Part shown: piece after piece, positions 14,835 to 18,870 of the stretch
Position numbering within the stretch: the stretch's first letter is position 1
How the letters are laid out: each line of letters starts with the position of its first letter
Assembly (NCBI GenBank): GCA_035632955.1
Contig: DASQFU010000187.1
Coordinates: forward strand, 1 to 18,870
DNA length: 18,870 bases
Direction: 5' to 3'
Source of the DNA: DASQFU01 sp035632955
Lineage (GTDB): Bacteria > Eisenbacteria > RBG-16-71-46
The notes under the pieces: generated by a model
What the model saw: the letters and a program-made list of their open reading frames with translations, nothing else
Told to the model about the DNA's origin: nothing
Databases searched by the model: none
Position numbers and translations under genes: made by a program

Positions 14835-17164
14835 TCGAGACCTCGCTCCTGCAACCAGTGCTCGTCCACCAGCACCTCGCGCGCCTTGCTGCCCTGAAAG
14901 GGGCCGACGACGCCCAGGTTCTCGAGCTGGTCCATCAGCCGGCCGGCGCGCGAGTAGCCGACCTTGAGCCGGCGCTGGAGCAACGACGTCGAGCCTTGCT
15001 GATGCGCCACCACGAGGCGCGCGGCCTCGCGGATCAGCTCGTCCTCGTCGGAGTCGCCGTTCTCGACGCCCTCTTCTTCGTCGTGCTCGGGCAGCCGCGC
15101 ATCGGTGGCGAGCGGCGGCACGAACGTGGCGACCGACGCCTTCGCTCTCCAGAAATCGACCACGCGCGCGGTTTCCTCCTCGGATATATAGGCGCCGTGG
15201 ATTCGATACGGCTCGGGCCTGCCCGCAGGCGTGAACAGCATGTCGCCGTGACCGAGCAGGTTCTCGGCTCCGTTCATGTCGAGCACCGTCCGCGAATCGG
15301 TCTTGCTCGCCACCTGGAACGCGATCCGCGACGGGAAATTGGCTTTGATCACGCCGGTGATGACGTCCACCGACGGACGCTGGGTCGCGAGCACCAGGTG
15401 GATCCCGACCGCGCGCGCCATCTGCGCCAGGCGCGCGATCGGCTCCTCGATCTCGGCGGGAGCGGTCAGCATCAGGTCGGCGAGCTCGTCGATCACGACC
15501 ACGACGTACGAGAGCTGCTCCGGGGCGGCCGGGGACTCGCCGGAAGGCAGCATCGGTCCGGTCGGCACCTGGCCGGCGGCGACCTTCTCATTGTATACGG
15601 CGATATTGCGGGCTCCGCACGTGGCCATCAGCTTGTAGCGTTTCTCCATTTCCGAGACCCCCCAGCGCAGCGCGCGGCTCGCGCGCTTGGCTTCGGTCAC
15701 CACCGGCATGACGAGATGAGGAATGCCGTTGTAGGCCGAGAGCTCCAGCATCTTGGGGTCGATCATCACGAGCTGCAGGGTCTTCGGATCGTGCTGGAAC
15801 AGAAGCCCGGTGATGATCGCGTTCAGGCACACGCTCTTGCCCGAACCGGTCGCCCCCGCCACCAGCAGATGAGGCATGCGTGTGAGGTCCGCCACGAACG
15901 GCTGGCCGACGACGTCGACCCCGAGCGCCACCTTGAGCGCCGCATCGCTCGCTTCGTAAGGGCTCGAGGCCAGCACCTCACGCAAATACACCGTGCGGCG
16001 CCGGCGGTTCGGAATCTCCACGCCCACCGCCCCTTTGCCGGGAATCGGCGCCAGGATGCGGATGCGCTGGGCGCGCAGCGCCAGCGCCAGGTCGTCCTCG
16101 CGCGAGACGATCTGGTTGACCTTGACGCCGGCCGCCGGCTCGAACTCGAAGGTCGTGACCACCGGCCCGGGGTGGATCTCGGTCACCCGGCCGACGATGC
16201 CGAAATCGGCGAGCTTGGCGACCAGCAGGTTGGCTTCGGCGGTCAGGTCGCTCGCCGTGATCAGATCCTCCTGCTGCACCGGCAAGGCGAGCAGACTGAG
16301 CGCCGGCAGCGCTTCGGCCGGAGGCGGCACGAGGCTCATGCCGTTCTCGCTCTCGGCGTGCCGGAGTTTCGGCGCCGGCTTCGGTCGCGACTTGGGCTCG
16401 GTCTTGCGCTCACCCGGAAGCGCCAGACTCAACTGATCCTCGAGCGTCGCTCCGGTTGCGGCCAACACCGTCGTGGCGGCCGGCGCGCTCGGAGACGGAG
16501 CAGGCCTCATGATGCGCGGGCGCGTCTCGGGCTCGACGCCCGGCACGCGCACGCCCGCGCGCTTGGGAGTCGGTTGCGGCTTGGCGGCCAGCGCGGCACG
16601 GCCGCGTGTGAGGGCTCCGGCCATGGCGCGCGCGGGAACCACGGTCGCACCGCGAATCAACTGACCGAGCCAGTGGAATCCAAGCTCGCTCGCCACGAGC
16701 AGGGTGATCGCGAACAGAACGCCCGCCACGATCCAGGAGCCCACGTCCCCCATCGCCGAGCGGAGCGCGAGCGCTGCGGCGAAGCCCCAGCTTCCGGCCC
16801 AGCTCCAGCGATCGAGACCTGCGAGCGCGAGCAACGTGCACAGCTCGAACACCAGCAACCCGCCGATCGCCGAACGCACGACCATCGGCGGCACGGGTTG
16901 ACCACGCAGCCGATTCCACGCCCACGCGCCGGCGAGAATCGGTGCGCCGAACGAGGCGAGACGGCCGACCGCCCACACCAGTCCGAAGGCGAGCGCCGAG
17001 CCGACGGGCCCGCAGGCATTCGGCGCGCTCCACGGCGGCGCGTATGGTAAGGGCGCCCGATAGCTGGCCACGCTGGCCATGGCCAGGATCGAGAACGCCC
17101 CGAGCAGGAGCGCGAGGATCTGTTGTTGTCGCTTGGCGGAAATGGAGGAGTTCGATGAGGGCAC
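14831..17164 (-). CDS. ftsK: DNA translocase FtsK/SpoIIIE family, about 777 aa
   Basis: Septum-located motor that pumps chromosomal DNA and aids dimer resolution at division. Four membrane segments occupy roughly the first 170 residues. A Pro/Ala/Lys-rich linker follows to about residue 280. The motor has the alpha-domain segment GRVTEIHPGPVVTTFEFEPA, Walker A AGATGSGKSVCLNA, Walker B YVVVVIDELADLM, and GIHLVLATQRPSVDVITGVI. The C-terminal winged-helix gamma domain (ARLVVAHQQGSTSLLQRRLKVGYSRAGRLMDQ) should read polarity sequences. GTG 17164 is preferred because it directly precedes the first membrane segment; no ATG is in frame nearby and no good ribosome binding site is seen, so the start is uncertain. 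The open frame continues to 17461 but through the divergent promoter region. First gene of the long run. Confidence 0.93.
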   Translation of the reverse strand: MPSSNSSISAKRQQQILALLLGAFSILAMASVASYRAPLPYAPPWSAPNACGPVGSALAFGLVWAVGRLASFGAPILAGAWAWNRLRGQPVPPMVVRSAIGGLLVFELCTLLALAGLDRWSWAGSWGFAAALALRSAMGDVGSWIVAGVLFAITLLVASELGFHWLGQLIRGATVVPARAMAGALTRGRAALAAKPQPTPKRAGVRVPGVEPETRPRIMRPAPSPSAPAATTVLAATGATLEDQLSLALPGERKTEPKSRPKPAPKLRHAESENGMSLVPPPAEALPALSLLALPVQQEDLITASDLTAEANLLVAKLADFGIVGRVTEIHPGPVVTTFEFEPAAGVKVNQIVSREDDLALALRAQRIRILAPIPGKGAVGVEIPNRRRRTVYLREVLASSPYEASDAALKVALGVDVVGQPFVADLTRMPHLLVAGATGSGKSVCLNAIITGLLFQHDPKTLQLVMIDPKMLELSAYNGIPHLVMPVVTEAKRASRALRWGVSEMEKRYKLMATCGARNIAVYNEKVAAGQVPTGPMLPSGESPAAPEQLSYVVVVIDELADLMLTAPAEIEEPIARLAQMARAVGIHLVLATQRPSVDVITGVIKANFPSRIAFQVASKTDSRTVLDMNGAENLLGHGDMLFTPAGRPEPYRIHGAYISEEETARVVDFWRAKASVATFVPPLATDARLPEHDEEEGVENGDSDEDELIREAARLVVAHQQGSTSLLQRRLKVGYSRAGRLMDQLENLGVVGPFQGSKAREVLVDEHWLQERGLE

Positions 17165-17237
17165 GAGTGGTCGCGCGGGGCTCCCTGGGTTGTGCGCCGA
17201 CGCACCGGACGCAAGGCGTTGCGGCCGGCCCGTCCGG

Positions 17238-17290
17238 CGATCGCGCTCGCCAGATGCGCTCGAACGCGATCGCCCGCCTCCCTGGCGGGC
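17238..17290 (-). other. Structured 5' leader of the ftsK run
   Basis: Two inverted repeats lie between the proposed ftsK promoter and its start. The first, 17272-17290, has perfect arms GCCCGCC and GGCGGGC around the loop AGGGA. The second, 17238-17272, has CGATCGCG and CGCGATCG 19 bases apart. The two share one base and could form neighbouring stem-loops near the 5' end of the transcript. There is no T-run. GC-rich sequence makes chance stems common. Confidence 0.35.
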
Positions 17291-17301
17291 ATCGGCCGGC
17301 C

Positions 17302-17330
17302 ATTGTGCCCCAGCAGCCGATCCGGCACAA
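17302..17330 (-). promoter_or_regulatory. Candidate promoter of the ftsK run within an inverted repeat
   Basis: On the minus strand TTGTGC (17330-17325) and CACAAT (17307-17302) stand exactly 17 bases apart, matching -35 and -10 boxes at 3/6 and 4/6. The same bases form an inverted repeat, TTGTGCC and GGCACAA, with 14 bases between. The repeat could be an operator. Transcription would start near 17295, about 130 bases before GTG 17164. Confidence 0.4.
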
Positions 17331-17354
17331 CGTCCGTTTTGGCCACCTGCGATC

Positions 17355-17363
17355 TGTGATAAC
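17355..17363 (+). promoter_or_regulatory. Possible extended -10 promoter of the glycosyltransferase gene
   Basis: TGTGATAAC on the plus strand resembles an extended -10 element (TGn plus GATAAC, 4/6). No good -35 hexamer lies 16-18 bases upstream. Transcription would start near 17370, about 38 bases before ATG 17408. Confidence 0.3.
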
Positions 17364-17407
17364 CCTAAACACCCACAAGGGCTAGGTGGCCTCGCCTCCC
17401 TGACCGC

Positions 17408-18870
17408 ATGAAGAGACCCAAGACCACATCCGTAAGCGCCGGCGCGCCCACGGCGCCGCACGGGGAATGGACCGCGTGGCTCGGCCCTCTGCTCCTCGGG
17501 TTAGCCCTGCGCCTCTGGCTGGCCACTCATACTTACGGCCTCACCATGGATTCGGGCCTCTACGCAGCGATGGCCGACGAGCTGCGCCGGGGAACGCACG
17601 AGCCATTGGGACCGGCTCATCATGGCTACCCGGCGCTGATCGCGCTCGCGAGCTACGCAGTGCCCGGACGGGAATGGGCGGGCCGCATCGTTTCGATGGT
17701 TGCTGGCCTCGCGCTCGTTCCGATCGTCTACCTGCTTGCGCGCCGCCGGTTGACTCGGGGCTGGTCGCGAATCGCGGCGACGCTGGTCGCGCTCCACCCG
17801 CTGCTCGCCATGTACAGCGCTGCGATCATGACCGAAGCGAGCTTCGTCGCGATCGCGTATGCGGCGCTGCTGGCGCTGGAGCGCGGACGAGCCGCGGCCG
17901 GCGGCGCGGGGCTCGGGATCGCGTACTGGATCCGCCCCGAGGCGCTGGTGTTCGTCGCGGCCGCGGCCGGACTGATGCGCGGCGGTTGGCGCACCCGCGT
18001 CACGGTGCTCGCGGCCTTCGCGCTCGCGACCGCCCCGTTCCTCGGCTACCTGCGTCTCGAGCGCGGCGCATGGATGCTCACGCCCAAGGAAGTGCTGGTC
18101 GCTGCACCGCTGCCAGGCGGAATCGAAACCGAGCCAAGCCTGGATGCTCCCACACGCGACGTGCACACGAGCCTGTTCGAGCGCGCGCGGGCTGCGCTGC
18201 CCGCCGCTCTACCGCACTACCTTCCGAATCTCGCGGGGCATCTGCGCCAACTCAACGATGCGTGGCCGCTGCCGTTGCTCGCGCTGAGCGCGATCGGCCT
18301 CGGGAGGAGACGCGGGGTGCTCGTCGCTCCACTGCTTCAGCTCCTGATCTTGCCGTTGCTCATGGTGGTCGCCAACGGGCGGTTCCCGATGCTGCTGATT
18401 CCGGCGCTTGCGGTCGGCGCCGCCGAAGGCGCGGACTGGATCGCCCGACGTCTGGGCCGCTGGGAAAGATTCGCCGGCTGGCTCCCGGCCAGCCTCGCGA
18501 TCGCCGGCCTCGTCTGGGCCTGGCTCGGGCTGCCTGGACGGCACGTCCGCCATTTCGACGAGCAACCGATGAGCGTCATGCGGAAAGCAGGATTGTGGCT
18601 ACGTGCGCACGGCCCGAGCGACGCGCGCGTGATGGATCGCAAGGCGTACATTCCGTTCTTCGCGCACATGCGGCACGTCCAGCTTCCGGATGGGTCGACC
18701 GAGCAGGTGGTGGAACATGCGCTGCGGACGGGATCCGACTATCTGGCGCTCGAGGAGTACGTTCTGCTCACGCTGCGCCCGCAGCTCCTGCCACTGGTCA
18801 CCGATTCCGAGTTCCTCGCGCGCCAGAAGCAGCTCCGCCTCATCTACATCGATCGTGACAAGCCTCTGGA
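17408..18870 (+). CDS. GT39/ArnT-like membrane glycosyltransferase (C-terminus cut by window edge)
   Basis: Reading from ATG 17408 gives 487 codons without a stop to the window end. It is a polytopic GT-C-fold protein: a first membrane helix (WLGPLLLGLALRLWLA), then the loop LTMDSGLYAAMADELRRG with the conserved acidic residue (Asp48) of the catalytic loop, HHGYPALIAL, the segment LHPLLAMYSAAIMTEASFVA, and YWIRPEALVFVAAAAGL, typical of GT39-like proteins. Further hydrophobic helices lie at roughly residues 185-210, 290-345 and 360-380. A soluble C-terminal domain begins near residue 390. Such enzymes move a sugar from a polyprenyl-phosphate donor to protein or lipid on the outer face of the inner membrane; donor and acceptor are unknown here. 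No clear ribosome binding site precedes the start. It is divergent from ftsK across a 243-base gap. Confidence 0.8.
   Translation, partial: MKRPKTTSVSAGAPTAPHGEWTAWLGPLLLGLALRLWLATHTYGLTMDSGLYAAMADELRRGTHEPLGPAHHGYPALIALASYAVPGREWAGRIVSMVAGLALVPIVYLLARRRLTRGWSRIAATLVALHPLLAMYSAAIMTEASFVAIAYAALLALERGRAAAGGAGLGIAYWIRPEALVFVAAAAGLMRGGWRTRVTVLAAFALATAPFLGYLRLERGAWMLTPKEVLVAAPLPGGIETEPSLDAPTRDVHTSLFERARAALPAALPHYLPNLAGHLRQLNDAWPLPLLALSAIGLGRRRGVLVAPLLQLLILPLLMVVANGRFPMLLIPALAVGAAEGADWIARRLGRWERFAGWLPASLAIAGLVWAWLGLPGRHVRHFDEQPMSVMRKAGLWLRAHGPSDARVMDRKAYIPFFAHMRHVQLPDGSTEQVVEHALRTGSDYLALEEYVLLTLRPQLLPLVTDSEFLARQKQLRLIYIDRDKPL

Noticed and set aside
14828..17050. A 740-codon open frame on the plus strand opposite ftsK, with similar long plus-strand frames opposite polA (7565-9061, 9473-10951) and opposite nadD, bamD, the unknown protein and rimO (11626-13815).
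   Set aside because: They mirror strongly recognised minus-strand genes. Their translations are Arg/His/Gly-rich without family motifs, as expected for the antisense of GC-rich coding DNA.
17165..17461. N-terminal extension of FtsK to 17461.
   Set aside because: It would overlap the start of the divergent gene and include the promoter-like elements. The sequence is Arg/Gly-rich and unlike FtsK.
17467..18858. A 463-codon plus-strand frame at the right end.
   Set aside because: It is a different frame over the glycosyltransferase. Its product is Arg/Ala-rich and lacks membrane helices, whereas the frame from 17408 gives clear GT39-like motifs.
1..18870. CRISPR array, insertion sequence, prophage, attachment site, tRNA or rRNA.
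   Set aside because: No regularly spaced repeats, transposase or integrase motifs, cloverleaf-like segments or rRNA-like sequence were seen on reading through the window. A tRNA scan and repeat search would settle this.

Overview
The window is GC-rich bacterial DNA, roughly two-thirds G+C by eye, and almost entirely coding. It encodes a diderm (Gram-negative-type) envelope: a TonB-dependent receptor, a BamD lipoprotein, and an outer-membrane beta-barrel ending in Phe. The receptor's N-terminal carboxypeptidase-regulatory-like domain and the barrel's PorV/FadL-like N-terminus recall the FCB group and neighbouring GC-rich uncultured lineages (Eisenbacteria, Gemmatimonadota and similar). That placement is inference from gene style; no rRNA is present to test it.

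Layout. (1) 1-1749, minus strand: the N-terminal 583 codons of a TonB-dependent receptor, cut by the left edge. (2) 1750-2081: a non-coding leader with a promoter, a terminator-like hairpin with a T-run, and a second perfect hairpin. (3) 2082-3689, minus: an outer-membrane barrel protein of unknown function with its own good sigma70-type promoter. (4) 3833-17164, minus: a very compact gene run, in transcription order ftsK, rimO, an unknown exported protein, bamD, nadD, a SAM-dependent methyltransferase, polA, coaE, prfB, a phosphomannomutase/phosphoglucomutase, and a 3-methyladenine DNA glycosylase. No gap exceeds about 20 bases, and four junctions share four bases (ATGA or GTGA). (5) 17165-17407: a divergent control region. 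(6) 17408-18870, plus strand: a GT39/ArnT-like membrane glycosyltransferase, cut by the right edge.

The long run mixes chromosome segregation, ribosome modification, translation termination, NAD and CoA synthesis, DNA replication and repair, and outer-membrane assembly. It looks like a housekeeping superoperon whose genes are tied by translational coupling. The most informative details are an intact programmed +1 frameshift in prfB, a DNA polymerase I whose proofreading domain has lost its Asp-x-Glu motif, and an attenuator-like promoter-terminator arrangement before the TonB receptor. I found no mobile element, CRISPR array, tRNA or rRNA, and no convincing new defence or biosynthetic system. 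The least explained genes are the 535-residue barrel and the 251-residue exported protein between rimO and bamD.
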